NCBI GenBank assembly: GCA_013399115.1
Contig: VXAA01002207.1
Location: 428,368-492,367 of the forward strand
Length of the DNA stretch: 64,000 bases
Direction of reading: 5' to 3'
Source of the DNA: Anseranas semipalmata
Taxonomy: Eukaryota > Chordata > Aves > Anseriformes > Anseranatidae
Under the pieces are notes generated by a model. That model did not search any database. It was not told the origin of the DNA and saw only the letters and a list, made by a program, of their open reading frames with translations. Every line of letters starts with the position of its first letter. Position 1 is the stretch's first letter. Shown here piece after piece: positions 24,397-38,620 of this stretch. A program made the position numbers and the translations under genes.

Positions 24397-25679
24397 ACAC
24401 TGCCACCCACATGTATTTTGGAACATTTCTGGGACATTTTTCTAGAAATGTTTAAAACTATATGTGGCTGATACAGAATATGGATATCTTTGTAGTACAA
24501 CCGAAAATGATGCCCTGTAACATAACACATATAAGTATATCACATCTTGTATTTACAATAAAGTCAAGAAGTCCACCTACCTTTAACAGTTAAGGTTGCC
24601 CCTTCCATTTCAGATCAGAATGTAGCAGATGGGTTATGACCAAGCCAGATGGTTGCTTACTTCCTGAACTTTACATTTTCAGAATAATAATAGTTTTCTC
24701 TCTGTTTTGAAATAAAGGATGCAGGTATTTAGGATTAATAAGATGTCCAGTCTAAATGCAATCACTAAGAATTGGCAGAAACAAAAGGTATCATATGCGT
24801 CGTAAAGGTCTTTTATTTTTTCACTTTTTCTTCTGTACTGACTTGAATAGTTTGTGTAAGGGACAAAGAGACTGTTAATGAACACAGGCCTGTTTAAATA
24901 GAGAGGCAGTACTTATTCATGTGTGTTGTTTACAGGACAGTGAAGCATTCAAGGTTAAATACGATGACTATGTCTTCAAGGTTTCTTGACCCAACATACA
25001 TATGTATATATATACACCATTGTAGGGCAGGGTTCTCCTCTTTTAAGACATAAAAATTGCTTGATGAGAAAACCAGCAAAACCCCAGATTGAACTCAAGA
25101 CACAATGAAGGCCTCAGATTTTAAGAGGTGTGTAGTTTTGGATTTTTTTTTCTTCTTCTTTTGTTATAACCACATATACCTGACATAGGTACAGTATCGA
25201 TCCACCTACTGGTGGTGAAGCTGGCTTTTTGTTCATCTGGTGGTTGTGTTACCCTCCAGCTGCATGTCAGTTCATCAAAATCAATTCCCTTTTGATTTTT
25301 GCAACAGCAGAGATGGGTCAGCTAACAAATGACAAAGGGCCCTATTCATGACAAAGTGATTGTTGCATTACAAGTACAATTTTGTAGGAATTTAACAAAA
25401 AAAAAGAAGCACAAGAACACAATTTTCCTGCATCATTTACTGTCTCACATGATTCCTCAGACCTCTTGAATGTCACATAATACAGTATTTAGACTGTCTT
25501 CAGAGTCGACTAGTCACCTTCTTAAAGAGAAACACACAAGATTCAAAAGTCGGCATTTTTTTTTTTCAAAAGAAAAAATGGGTTCTTCATTTAAATTAAT
25601 TTCCTAACACTTTGCATCTTGACTAACCAAAAAGAACCCCCTGCATATTACTCAGGATATTAATTTCTGTTTGTTTTAA
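24397..25679. other. Unique noncoding sequence
   Basis: Nothing identifiable beyond short T-rich runs. Confidence 0.5.
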
Positions 25680-25990
25680 TTATTTAGCATAAATTATATA
25701 GGTGAGACAAGAGCTCACTGATGCAGTATGTGAATCGGTCATTCCTCCTGTTAAACAGTCACAAATGCCTCCTGCAAGGCTGGCTTGACTGCAAAGCTCA
25801 AATAGAATCTGGAAAAGGACACCAAGATCCAGTTTTGCACAGACTTTTACCAGCTTAGCAGTGACAATTGATGTAAATGTATGAATTAACACAGGGAGGC
25901 ACACTTTCAGGAAATGAAATTTTACTGCTGACATTTTTGCCTGAATGAGAGCTTGGTTTTAAAAACTTTGAGCTCATGCAGGCCCCAAAT
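25680..25990. other. Candidate regulatory/conserved noncoding block
   Basis: Unique sequence with 'ttatttagcataaattatata', 'tgacaattgatgtaaatg' and 'gtatgaattaacac'. It is open on the minus strand for 84 codons (25680-25934) without similarity to anything I recognise. Both regulatory and relic-exon readings are possible; neither is demonstrated. Confidence 0.2.
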
Positions 25991-28299
25991 GCCTTTGTTT
26001 GTTGACATATATTAGATGAATAGCAAATCTGTAGATAAAAATACAGTTTAAAGACTTTGACTTAGACAGAAACATGAATGTGGAAGTTTCTCATGGTGGT
26101 GGGTGTGTCCTTACTTATGTCCGCATGTAGAGCATCCTGGGCATAAGTTTCAGCTCTGTTGTATTGCAAAAATAACACCAAAGTCTGGAAAACTGCTGTG
26201 ACTTACCAGTTGAAGGCTCACTTATTCTGAAGGAGCTCTTGGATGTCACATGCTAAAAAGCTTCAGAACTCTTCATTTTCAACAGCCCTGGTTTAGTGGT
26301 TCAGGAAATCAAAGATTTAGCCAGTTGCTTGAGCTTGTTCTCACTTCTGAGAGTTTTTAACTTTTGTCTTACTCTGAGGTAGTGTCACCTATTTGATTCC
26401 AAACTGGCCACACAATTGTCCCTAAGGTTGGCAAATTGGGAGAGTTTTGCTCGCAGGAAGGCTGTAGCTCCTTTTCCAATTTGTTGTTTAATAATGTTTT
26501 CTGACTATTTTTTTTTCTCCAGGAATTCTTAATCATTGGTATTTATTTAGCTGTAATGGGGGCAGACTTTCTCATTAACTTGTCTAAGAGTGGTTTGTAA
26601 GTATTCCCAGGTCAGCAAAGAATGGGTTATTCTGTGTTTTTGAAAGTATTGTAGGGGGATGGCGTAGAGCTCCCTGCAAGAAGGCAGTTTCCAACCTCTA
26701 GCTCCATGGGCTATTTTGCAAAGTCTTTGCCTTCTCAATGCTAGAGAGGTTCCCAAGTGCAGATTTAACTCCCCATCTACACTGACAGCCAAGACGTGTG
26801 CTTCTTGAACATGCAATATGATGGGCTGTGGGAATACCTAGTGCCCTCATTGGAACTGGGACTGCATCTAGCACAGACTCTCTGTATCTCCACAAGTCCA
26901 TGGAAAGGACCACCGTTAGGCCAATCTGGGCTTGTTTTGATTGTAGTTGATTTTTTTTTTTTTTTTGCTAGAGGACTCAAAAGAGAAGCAGTTTCTGTTT
27001 GTCAGTCAAAGGGAATAAAAATGCAAACAATGACAGTATTATGCCTGTATGGATGTATGATTTGCATTTAGATTTATGTAAATAGCTATGGAAATTAAGT
27101 TGGCACTTGCCTTTCAGTAGGTTACTAGTATGGCTCATGGAGTTTGAAAGTTTGAACAGCCACATTTTAGTTTCTTCTGTCACAGAAGTAACTCTTCTCT
27201 AGCTGAACTAGAACTATTACTTCCTATATTTTACAAGACGCTAGACTTCTCCCCCCATCTATAGACCTGCAACTATTCATATTGTTTGTTTTTAGCCCCA
27301 GAAGGTTTAAACACACAGGTGGTTTTTTTTTTTTTTTTTTTAATGTGCATATTTGTACATGTTTTAATTTATAAGCAGAAAAACAGCAATTTACTGGTCT
27401 CTTGTTCAGAAAGATTAGAAACCAGTAGCCAGGAACATTTTTGGACAGTCTTTTCACAGCTGTTTAGGCATAGAATAGAAATGCTTATTGATCCTACTGA
27501 AACACCTAAGACATGGCTATTTTTACTATATATCCATTGATATTCTGGTGTTACATTTGCCCTATAGACAACAGTCTTTAACCAAAGTGTTGTCCAGACT
27601 GTGGCCTGATAGGAAAATGCATTATTCTGGGGGACATATTACTGATTTGTGTACCCTACTGCAATCTTATTCTTGATATGAATGGGAATATCACATTAAC
27701 TTAATTGTGAGCAGATTAAGTCTGCAAGGTTTGGATAAATATAACTTTGAATGTTCTTTCTGGAATTGCTCAGCTCTGAAATGCCTTTTCCTTAGACCAA
27801 TTTTAAGGTCATAATATCTGCAAGTATTTTAGATATGGTCAATGCATTCCCTTTGCCTATTTCATATTTTCTGAAATGCTCAATATAATTTTTCTCCTCT
27901 CTGATCAGAAACACCAAAAGCCATTCCTTTCTTCTGGTGCAAGCATGTGATTTAACTTGGGTTCTGTATGGTGCAGAGATGTTTATCAGGGCATTTTTTT
28001 TTTCTCCCAGCGGTCTCCTTCTGAGGAGTTGGTCCGTTTGCAAGCTATAATGAGAAGTAGGTTAAAAGAAAAAGGGCATTTTAGTGGAGGAGGGAATTAA
28101 AATTCATCAGCCTAATATCAGCAGTAGTTTATAGCAGGGCCTTATAAAAGGCAGCTCTGTGTCTTTTTTTTTTTTTTGTGTGTGCACTTTTATTTCCTTT
28201 GATATCAGCAGGGGAATTTTCTCTGTAAGACCCATTCCCATCTCACTTTTCTGCTTTCAGATCCCTGCTGCTCTGGGTTTTCTCCTTTCATTTTGATAT
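25991..28299. other. Unique noncoding sequence with poly-T runs
   Basis: T runs of 16 (26951-26966) and 19 (27323-27341) are the notable features. Open frames of up to about 91 codons are chance-length and often translate the T runs. Confidence 0.5.
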
Positions 28300-28590
28300 A
28301 TGTTATATTCTTCAACCTTCCCACTTGAAGGTTGTAGGAAGCTCGATATTGCCCTTAAAATAGAGAACACAACTGACGTGAAAATTCTTCAAGGGGTGGC
28401 CCTGCTTTTCATATATGTTGAAAAGAATTCTTCCGCTGACTGGGAGGCCTTGGTGATTATGGAGGTGAAATCTTCAGGACGTCATCCTATGCTTAATGAA
28501 GTGGTACTAGAAATGGCAATTTACTATTGGCAGTTTCAGCTGGACCATATCCCTAACGAAAATGCATTTGAGTATTCAATAATTATATAA
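28300..28590 (+). other. 96-codon open frame, no recognised homology
   Basis: The frame ends just before a long poly-T tract. The predicted peptide is of ordinary composition, with segments such as 'KLDIALKIENTTDVKILQG' and 'ADWEALVIMEVKSSG'. I recognise no domain, signal peptide or membrane segment. No Kozak context, splice site or polyadenylation arrangement supports a gene. It may be chance or a decayed exon or repeat. Confidence 0.15.
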
Positions 28591-28607
28591 TAATACGATA
28601 TAATTAT

Positions 28608-28608
<1 letters not shown>

Positions 28609-28644
<36 letters not shown>

Positions 28645-28671
28645 TCTNNNNNNNNNNNNTTTTTTTTTTTT
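28609..28671. repeat. Long poly-T tract containing a 12-base assembly gap
   Basis: Thirty-four T residues are followed by 'attct', then 12 undetermined bases (28648-28659) and 12 more T residues. The gap is probably a sequencing failure in the homopolymer, so the true length is unknown. Confidence 0.95.
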
Positions 28672-29479
28672 GTATATACGCCTATCTCTAATGCTGTTAG
28701 TGAAATAAAAATGTGCTGTAATGAACTGGTGCTCAAATCTTTGCCTTCTATAAAACGTGGCAAGCTCCCCAGTTTTGTTTAAAGTAATTTCTTTTCTATA
28801 CTTCCTGGGACAGAGGCTAGAAAGATAGTTAGATGCTTCTGCAGAAACGGGGAATTTCTTTCAACATCCTGATCATAGAGTGGCTAACCTGTTCCAAGGG
28901 AAATTTTGTTTAAATCTGCCACGATAATTCTCTCAAGCTATTTGCTGGCTCTTTCGCTTTTTGGTGACCCACATTGTAGGCTAGGAAAGCAGTGTGCAGG
29001 GGAAGCATGTGGTTATCTTACATGGTCGACTCCAGCAGTGGCCTCTGGTGCATTTCTAGCTTTTACAAATAGATGGCACTTTTGACTTGTACTAGAGCAA
29101 TTCAGCTGGTAGATGCAATACCTGAAAAAACACTTGCTAAGGTTTTAATAAGTCAGGCACATATTTGTTATTACTTATATAGGGGTGAAGGAAATGAGGC
29201 AGATTCAAATAGTCTGCCACGTATATCTCAGGTGGAGAAAGCTTAAAAATATAAAAATTAAATAGTAGAATGGGTAAATCAAGTACAATTGTAACATATT
29301 TTGAGACTCACTGGCTTCTCAGGGCAAGCTGAAGGAGAACTGTCTTTTAATACTGAGTTGTTTTAAACGTGAGTGAGGCAACTGCCACAAAAGTCTCTTA
29401 TTTGCTGCTTTTCTGGTCTACACGTGTGCACACAGAGACACACACGCACACAGGGGGGAAAAATCAGCCTGTTGTCTTG
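28672..29479. other. Unique noncoding sequence
   Basis: Only a short CA-rich patch (about 29420-29455, 'cacacagagacacacacgcacac') stands out. Confidence 0.5.
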
Positions 29480-29680
29480 CAAGTGTTACTTATCATATTA
29501 ATTAAAATCTGGTGACACGATAACACTAGCAGCTGTGTGGGAAAGCGAGGGAAATTAACAAACGTTTGATTTGTTGTGTTGCTAATGTGACACTTATTAT
29601 ACAGGTCACAGTAAAACAATACCTCAGCCAAAATATGCTAATACTGGTGGAGAACTGTTGCAGTTGTAAAAACATTGGTG
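29480..29680. other. Candidate regulatory/conserved noncoding block
   Basis: Dense unique sequence with 'tcatattaattaaaatctgg', 'ggaaattaacaaacgtttg' and 'aaaatatgctaatac'. No repeat or frame accounts for it. Regulatory function is inferred from its look alone. Confidence 0.2.
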
Positions 29681-32600
29681 TTTATTATAATGAGGCAAAA
29701 TAGCACATTACCTTTAGCAGAATGAATTGCTGTTTCTCAGGGCAAGAATGCGGTGTATCTGAAGGTTTAATAATAGGAAAGATGTAGAGAAAGAATAAAG
29801 TGAAATTATTATACTTATTCTTAAAAACCACTAAGAAGAAAACAACCTCAGGTAAGAAAAGGATGTAAAGCTCTTGGAAAGCAAAATATGTAATTTCTAA
29901 TGGACATGGATTAAATGGAGGATGCCTGCAGCTTCTTCATTTAGCATTCCAAGGAACTTTGTTACAAGAACAAAAGAAAATGATTTGCTAAGATACAAGT
30001 TATGCTATAAAATACATGTAGCACTGAAAATGTAATTACATTTAGAAATGGATGTATTAACTGCCCTTTTCCCCCGAGGAAAACCAGTATGTAAGCTTAT
30101 TTTTAATGGTGGCTTATATCCAATCAACCAGTTTGATGACATTTTTAAACAAAGAACTTTGGACTTTAAATAATTATTCCCACGGAATTGTTGGATCACA
30201 TACAATTGCTTGCTGTTTAGTACCTCTTCAAACTTATTTTGACTATGGTCTGAGAGCTTTTTTTTTTTTTTTTTTTATAAAAATAAATAAGTTTACAGAA
30301 TTCAAATCTGAAATAGGAAAAATTCTTCCCACAACTGAAGTAAAAATTAAGAGCACGCATTCAGCATTTTGTAGCTATTTACATCCTCCCAGGAAGAACT
30401 TGATTTTTACCTTTTCAAATGTTCTTTCATTTCCAGGGTATTTTCTCAATCTCTGTACCATATTTTTCAGCCCAAGGAAGGATATATTTTTTTCTTTCTG
30501 ATGTTTTGATCATTTTACTGAAATGGGGTGTATGAAGTCAACCATTTGTTTGACAGTCTTTGACAGCAGATTATGTAGATTTTGTCTGACAGAACACTAG
30601 TCATTCGGAACTGAATTCTGAGTGAGCAGTCTAGACCAGAGGTCAGGCTGCAGGGTACAAATGGGGACAGATATTTCACCTGGCCCTGTGAAAGGACACG
30701 AAAAAGCACACAAACCAGGAACTGGTGAGAACTAAAAGGTTAAAGCAGAGGTGATCCAATTACACAATATTTACAGCCTAAGATTGTATGTAAGTCCTTT
30801 TGAACCTACTGCACCTCCAGTTCACGGAGGAAGCAGGCTCTGCTTTGGAAGACTTCCCTGAAGAAATGTAAATGCACTCTTTAAAGAACTGCTCAAATCT
30901 AAAATGCTAAGCTATACCTGTTGTCACTTGTGTTTCCCATCATTCACCCTGGCTTCAGTTGCAAATGGGGTATCAAAGGAGGTGCCCATACCATTAAATA
31001 GTTCTTTATTCCTTCCCTCTTTCCAGAATAATGCCGGTAAGAAAAAACATACAAGGAAGAGAAAAGATAGTCATCTAGGGCAAAACTCAGTTACTGAACA
31101 CAGGGACTAGATCTTTTGGTTTTTCAGATGGAAATTGTGAGGCGTAAAAGTGTAATACGGATACATTAAATTCAATTATGGGTAAATCAGATGTAAAAAC
31201 AAAACAACAACAACAAAAACAAATTTGTAAATATCTTAAGCTTAAGCTTTCAACAGAAACTATTTTTTTCTTTAGTGATCAGTAGTACTGCTTACACATG
31301 CAAAGCAAAATTCACAAGAACATTTCAGCTGTAGATTAAAAAAATATATAACTAGATCAGAAAGTTTTTTTTTAATATCTCTGAATTACTTGTAATTGGA
31401 GATGATTTTCAGAGGAATATTAGTATAACATGTATTATTTATCCTTATTTATTACACTCAGTCTTTTATTAATATCTGCCAAAACATAGCAAAAGTCAAA
31501 GCAAAAGAGGTTAAAGAAATTCCAGAAAGTGATTAAGTTTTGTTTTTTTTTTCAGGGGAATCTGTATAAACTAGATGGAGCTTTTGTGTAAACTTCCACC
31601 TTATAGAAGTATGAAAGGATGTCTTTAAATGTTCAAGGAGGTTAAGGATACCTGAATCAATAATAAAGATGCCAAGAGTACAATTTAAATCTACTAAGTA
31701 ACTAAAATCCTAAAACCATTATGTGAAAAAAAGAGAGAGGAAAAAAGAAAACACTTAAGGCTGATGAAATATCAAGGTTTATTATTCTATTAGACTTTGA
31801 CAATGAAATGAAATACACAGACCTCTAACAATGTTATTAAAATAAAATTTCAAAGCTTGATTTTTCAATCATGCAGTCAAAGAAAGGAAGACATTTTACA
31901 GTCATATCCTGTAGAGTATAGGAAAGTTCTCTGTCAAAGCTGTATAACATTTTGATTAAGTGCTTGATAGATTATAAATATAAGTCAGAGCTAGCAAGAC
32001 ACTATAATAAATGGATTTTCTAAGAATGACTTGTGATCAATTTCAAATTACAGAAGTTTGTAATATACTCAATTGTTCCCTACGTATACTCTCTTTAATA
32101 ATGACTTGAATTACATATGTGTAGTTTTATCTGTATGTTGTACTCAATGTAGAAATGCAGACGTGCATGTACAAACACATGTAGACACACATATATATAC
32201 ACATACTTTGCACATTCACATCTACATATATATGGTTTCAAGTAGAGGGTCCTATTCTGCAAATTTATTTAATTAATATTATTTTGCATGTCACTATACT
32301 ATTAGAATAGATGGTTAGACCTGCTGTGAATGGGTTTTGGACAAGCAGACCAGACCCTAAATCCACAGATGATTACATAGGAAGTCAGTGGCAAATGCAA
32401 CGCCATAAAAAAGGAAGTGCAGCGCTGTTCCTGCTGGATTGCAGTGAGCAGCAGAACACTTTCTTTTTTATTTCTGTGCCTCATTTCTGCTGTAACATAA
32501 CTTTGTAAGAGCTCCAAGAGAAAAATATTTTAGTAAAAACTGAACAGTAGCTGATTCAGTTCTGTACTCTCAGAAGTAACTTTTGTTACCACTACTGTTC

Positions 32601-33343
32601 ACTGAAATAATATCATTTATTGATATAATTTAACCTCTCTCATGAATTGTTTGAAAGCAACCAGTCTCTTAAGTACTATTGATCTATGCTCTACCTTGAT
32701 TTTAATGGGCACTCTTATAATACTGTCTTTGGAACCTATGCTATTTGTCCCTAAGTACCTTAATCTCAATAATTACAATTATATTCATTATAAAAATACT
32801 CCGTGTAGTACCTAAAATATTTGACTCTTAGCTGGAATTAATTTGTCATTATCTTGTTCTGAACTGGAGAAAGCCTACCAAAAAGGCAGGAAATGACTAG
32901 AGAAGGAAGAGACAATTTCCAAAGGGTTTATCTAACAAAGAAGCGAATGTTTCCAGTAAGAGATGTAACACACAACATGTTTTAAATGCATACATTCAAT
33001 AGTGTAATAATTTTACAGTCAATTGTTGGTTCATAGGTCGTTGGTCGTGAATTATAGTCTGAAATTACTTTCTTCTGAATAAGTTCTGATACTCTGCAGA
33101 TTTTTCCTATATCAGAATCTTTACAGTTCACAGGGAAAGATTCATCATCAGTGCAAGCCTGATAAATTTGGCAAGATGTTAACTTTTATTACTAACATTT
33201 GTTTGTTTAGATTACTGTAACTTGTTGTACAGTGTATTTATAATAAGCATTAGACCAGGAATAATGGGAACTTTCCTTTTGAAATGTCACAGATGTGCCA
33301 TTCCTTTTAATTCTCCAGAAATATGGGAAGTGATGATAGAAAA
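29681..33343. other. AT-rich noncoding sequence
   Basis: Features are limited to a 20-base T run (30258-30277), a CAA-rich patch near 31198-31222 and an alternating CA/TA-rich patch at about 32161-32236. A T-run-derived 131-codon frame (30106-30501) is not a gene. Confidence 0.5.
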
Positions 33344-33361
33344 GGGGGGGTTGGGAGGGGG
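33344..33361 (+). other. G-quadruplex motif
   Basis: Seven G, TT, three G, A and five G allow four runs of at least three G with loops of one or two bases on the + strand. This is a compact potential G-quadruplex in otherwise AT-rich sequence. Confidence 0.6.
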
Positions 33362-36300
33362 TTCATTCAAAATATGCAATTTGGTTTTTAGGGGAAATTT
33401 TTAAAAAGACCAATTTCCATATATCAACACTTCTCAGTGAGTTCCATGAAACATTTTGATATGATTTACCAAAAACAGTTTTTGCATCAGGAACATTACA
33501 GTAGCTAATCTGCATCTGTAAAGAGTGGGAAATGGAATCACATTAGATATAAATGTAATGCAAACAAGAAAAAAAGTTAATGCAACATTATGGTAGAGAA
33601 TTTAAGTGTACAATAGTGAGGATATTCAAAGTTGTGGTTCCCACAGCAACAGTAACTCAGTTTTATTTACATTGTAGCATTATATATGTTTTATTCCTTA
33701 AAGGAAAACTTATTTTTTTTCTCAACTGTATAGGATAACATTTGCACATTAGGAAATATTTGTCTCTGAAACGAAACTGTGAACACCAAAGATACACATT
33801 TAGGGAAACTAGGTATTTCTGCATGTGGCCAAGGAAATACTTTTTGTGCTAGAAGGTGAGAGAAATTTAGCTTGGGAGAAGGGTATTTAAATTACTATGC
33901 AGTAATTTAATGTTTTTAACTGTTTAGTTGATGAAGTGTAATGAGATTTGCTAGAACTACTTGAATATTTCATATTTAAATATTGATCTTTTGCTTAAAT
34001 GTTAGATATTTTTAGATATTTTGCATTTAGCCTGGCTGGAAAATATTTAACATGCTTTCTGATGAGGTTTTATGCTGGCTGGATCATCCATGGCATAACC
34101 CTCCAGCAAAATGTGATCTCTATTACAAGCTTCAGAAGAGCCAACAAAACTGATTTCACCTGTCTCTTTTAAAACTAACAGATGATGAACACTAATAAGT
34201 AAATGGAATGAGAAATAATAAAAAGGCTAACTATCTGCATTTGGTTGCATACTTCACCATAATTTAGGGTTTATGATGATGAAGTAGAAATCTCATTTTC
34301 GGTTGCTTTCTCCTTCTTTGAATAAAACAAAGTCATTACACAAAAAATGGAAAATAATCCACCATATCCATCCATTAGGCTCTTCCCTTGTGAGTCATTA
34401 GTCTAATATGAATTCTGAACCTTCAGGTTCCCCAGCTGTAGACATCTATCACTCAGGTGACAAAGCAACTGTTAACCTCTCTTTTGGTACCAACCCCTAC
34501 AGCAATACTTGAAGCGCCCTTCTTGAAGCTAGTAGGTTGCATTCATAACCTCTGAGCTTTCTGTAGCTATGGCACAAGGCTACGGTGCAGCAGTTAGTAA
34601 CAGGATTACTACAGTTTGTACATTTGATATAAAGAGTGTTGACTTACAGGGTGTTTGGTTGCTTTTTTCTTGCCTCCCAGTGGGACTTTGCCTTTAGGTC
34701 AAAATCTGTCATGCTAGAGATGCCACAGTGTTTGTTAGGGCAAGCTTGGTGGGGGCTTCCATGGTGTAAAAGAAATATGTAGTCAGAGGTGCTAGGATTA
34801 GAAACAGAAAAAAGACAAGGCATAGGCTGGGTCATTGACCCACCATCAGTCTTTGTATATTCCCTAGCATGGACCAGGAGATGGGATATTCCAGGAACTG
34901 TTCCTAATAGGTGCTTCTGACACAGGGGATCAAATGTTAACACTAAAAAGGTGAACTTTGTCATGGTATGTGGCCCATTTTGTTTGTCAGCATAGCCATC
35001 TCCTGGAAGCTCCCTTGACACATAAGTGCATGTATTCACCTAGCACACTTAGATTACCCGAGAAGCTTAGGTTTGTATCTGTGCTACTAAAATGCATGTG
35101 CTTCTGTGCAGCAGTGTCCACAATGCTTAGGGCTAGCTGCCAATGGACTAAACTTGTGTGCTCTCGCTACATAACAGTGGGCTGAGGCTTTGACATGCTG
35201 TTCCTCTGGGACTGGGACATAATTCTCATTTTTAGTGTGGTATGTTCAGCTCAAAAGGTCCAAAATAATATGTGGACTCTGCTGCAGCCTACAGCCATGG
35301 TATTTTCACAGCATGAGACAGAGAGAATGTGTTGTATGCTCTGGGGAGTGGGATGATTATATGCAAGTGTGGGTGAACATGTAAAGCTTACTAGTATTGT
35401 GTTGAAAGACTGTGGAGAGCAGGGGTATTGAACCTGGTGCAATCTCATCCTTACAATATGTTTAGAGAGATCTCTAGCCCAAATCCTACTCAGATTTTTC
35501 TGGGAAATTAATAGTTGGAACTGCTGGATGCTCAAATATGTTGTATCATGAAGCTAATTGTTTAGTGAAAAAGGAAAATTCTTAGGTCTTGTGGCCTGGA
35601 AGTGTAGGTTGCTACCACCTGGTAGCTAAGTGGGCTTTTGGGGAAGTGTGTTGTTGACAGGGCATCCATCGCACTAATATCTGCCCAGACATCTGATCTG
35701 ATGCTACCAACACTTATAGTTAACAAGCTGTGTTAAATTAAACTCTAGTCTTCCTGTAACCTACCTAAATCTGAGTTTGTCATTACAGATGTGCCTTTAA
35801 ATCTATAAATACTTACAGAATGCTCTTCTGACAAATAATAAATTAAATGTCCTTTGAGTGTCCTATACATGCAAAGTGACTGAAATTCCTGGATTGTTTG
35901 TTTATATTCTCAGCCATAAAAGTATTTTTATTCTTTGGTAATAAGACTTTTTTTTTTATTGTTTTTAGACCAAAGTAGAAAGAAATTCATGTTTCCTTAG
36001 TTAGCATCCTCCTTAGCAATTTTGTTAGAGAAAATATTCAATTCACAATTTCACATAAGGATTAAAAAGATTTTCTCTTAAGTTTCAGTTCTGCAGAATG
36101 CAAAATGAATGTTTGGAGGGAGTGATACAGATAAATTTGCAGTGGTAAATCAACTTTGTTTAAAAACAGAAGACATGTCCATTGAGAACCCTTCGATAAA
36201 GTCATTTTGGAGAAATAAGAATGACATTATGTGTGAAAGCCTGTGCTTATCTGAGTGTGATAAATTAGAATCAGAGTCAACTACATGGACCTGATTGTTT

Positions 36301-37300
36301 TCACAGAATGTTTCCAAATAATTAAATATCACACACATGATGCCAGAATACCATAAGAATAACACTCTAAAATCTACTGAGGTGTAATATAAATGAACAC
36401 ATGCATAATTCTGTTGCTTGGTAAGACATTCTAAAAACAGTGAAATATCATAACAAAAGTAATTTTAAGAAGGATATAATTTCTAAATTATTGTAACTAG
36501 ACATTCCTAAGACACTCATTTTTAAAGCAGAATAATTCCTTAAAAATAAAAAATAAAAAAATTGTAAAGACACACTGCACTTTAGTCTTTGTATCCAAAA
36601 GATGAAAAAGACGTTTGACCAATTTTTAACTGACTGGAAAGCATGATAGCCCAAATTCTCTGTGATGGTTTATGTGTACTGACTCTATGGCCTGAGTGCC
36701 AGCACAGACCTGCAATCCACAGTCGCTAGGCTATGATTGCTCAAACTCTATTGAAAGAGAAGTACTCAAACTTTGCAAAAATCCTCCTTGGTCTGAACTT
36801 AGGACTTAAAGGATAAGTAAACTCCCCTCTCTCCCAAATCAAAACATCGAAGATTTCAGAAAGTTGTGCATTCTTGAGAAAGAGAAGAATGTAATGAAAT
36901 CACTTATTTTAATTCTACATTACTGAAAAATATTGAAAACATTATTATGAGCTACTACAGACTTATTTAAAATATTATCATATGTATGTTGATAAAAAAA
37001 CATTTGAGATAATAGCTCTGTGAAACTCTCAGACTCGCACATTATTCTCTGTTTCCTAATAATTTGATTTATTACGTGTAAGAGAGCTGTGTAATATTTT
37101 CAGCAAAATAGCACTTTTAGATTGGGCAGGTGAACTGTGGTAGAAAACTGGTTAATCAGTTTTAGAAATAATTACTTTTTAAAAGCAAGGTATATCTGGA
37201 ACAGCTGGAGGTTTTTCCATATGGAAGACACTTCTGTGTCTTTGAACCTACTAATCAGAAAACCCAGGATAAAAATCCAAGATTGTTCATCTTTCTCTGG
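33362..37300. other. Unique AT-rich noncoding sequence
   Basis: No gene, RNA or repeat family is recognised. The longest frame (131 codons, 34644-35039, minus) has no discernible domain and overlaps another frame. Confidence 0.5.
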
Positions 37301-37900
37301 CTACAAAAATTGATGTGCTGGATTTCTGGTTTCTACCATACTCTACAAAGGGTAGATCCTTAATGAGATTTTGGTGTGTTATTACCATGTGGGGTTGGTT
37401 CTCTGAAAGGGAGAATCAGCAGTTAGAGGCTGAAAGGACTTTGCGTAGCTGGATCATCTACCTGTACTCACCCTATAGACAGAGTAAGGATAGAGCAAGC
37501 GCTTCCTCCAGAGCATTAATTCAGAGGAGCCAATTCGGATTCCTACTGAGCCAGAGGCATGTCCGAGCAGCAGCTTCTCTCTATCAGGTACAGAGAAGGT
37601 CTGGAGGAACCAGCCACCAGACTTGCCTGGAGGCAAGTGGGCACCAACAACTGAGGCAGCTGCATGGCCATGATGACAAGGACTGATGAGCAAAGGCCAG
37701 AAGAAGACTTCTGCTGATTTTCTCTGCACTGTGCTGCACAAATACTGCACTGGGGAAGCAGAACCTGCAGCAAAAAGACTGCTGGAGATGATAGGGAGAA
37801 TGTGTGGCAGAGAAAATTAGAGAAGACAAGTGAGGGAGAAAGACAGGGAGTAAACCAATGCAGACAGAATGAGGAGCAGAGAACAGTTTGAGATTTAAAA
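37301..37900. other. GC- and purine-richer patch with open frames on both strands
   Basis: The composition shifts from the AT-rich surroundings. Frames of 123 codons (+, 37315-37686) and 120 codons (-, 37543-37905) overlap in opposition. Neither shows a domain. Simultaneous openness on both strands is explained by fewer A/T-rich stops. An unidentified old repeat is possible. Confidence 0.3.
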
Positions 37901-38620
37901 AGCACCCCCCAAAAACAAAAGAAAAATGGTATACATGGAAACGTTATTTTTAGAAGATGAGCTACAGCTCAAACTTAGGAACTACATGGCTGAGATGACC
38001 ATAAGTTTCCATCCTCGTGTTCACATTTCTAGAGCTTGGAAGTAATAAGTAGTGCTGTTGCCATCTGCTTCACTTCTAGGTGTTCATTCCTTTGGTCTTC
38101 ACGTAAGCCTTAACTCTGAGCATCGTTTGTCCCAGAGGCTCCTCAGGACAAGTTCACACCAGGAAAGATCTGGCTCCTTTGCAAATGTCTTCTTTGTTTC
38201 AAAACATAAAGCTTTAATTATAGTCAGCTGTTGCATTAACTCAGATTTGTGCAGCTCCCTCTGTCAAAGACCCCTTCCTGGTTTTTGCATTAGGTGTTGC
38301 TCTGTGATGTTGCAGTGCTTGGACTTGTGACGGCTCACATTCTGCTGGTGTCACTCCTCACCCCAAAGATCTGTTCTGACTCAGCGAAGACCTCAAGTAG
38401 CTCTTGATAACTTTAAGGCTGATCAAGTCTGGAAGAGAGACAGTGTACGGAAATCCAGAAACAAGCACAGGTTGGAAAATGTATAGTGCAGTAAAGCTGC
38501 TGCAGTCTGCTCTCCACAGTGGAAACAGCAATTCTCCAGCAGTGACATAGTCAGTATTGTGCTAGCAATATTTAGTGCTACAATGCATTTGTTAGTGTCT
38601 AATCATTAGAATCGGAGAAA
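37901..38620. other. Unique noncoding sequence
   Basis: Nothing identifiable. Confidence 0.5.

Noticed and set aside
30106..30501. 131-codon + strand frame
   Set aside because: It crosses a 20-base T run and has no recognisable domain or gene signals.
34175..34290. 'agatgatgaac' and 'tatgatgatgaag' words resembling snoRNA C boxes
   Set aside because: No matching D box, terminal stem or guide arrangement is visible at the right spacing.
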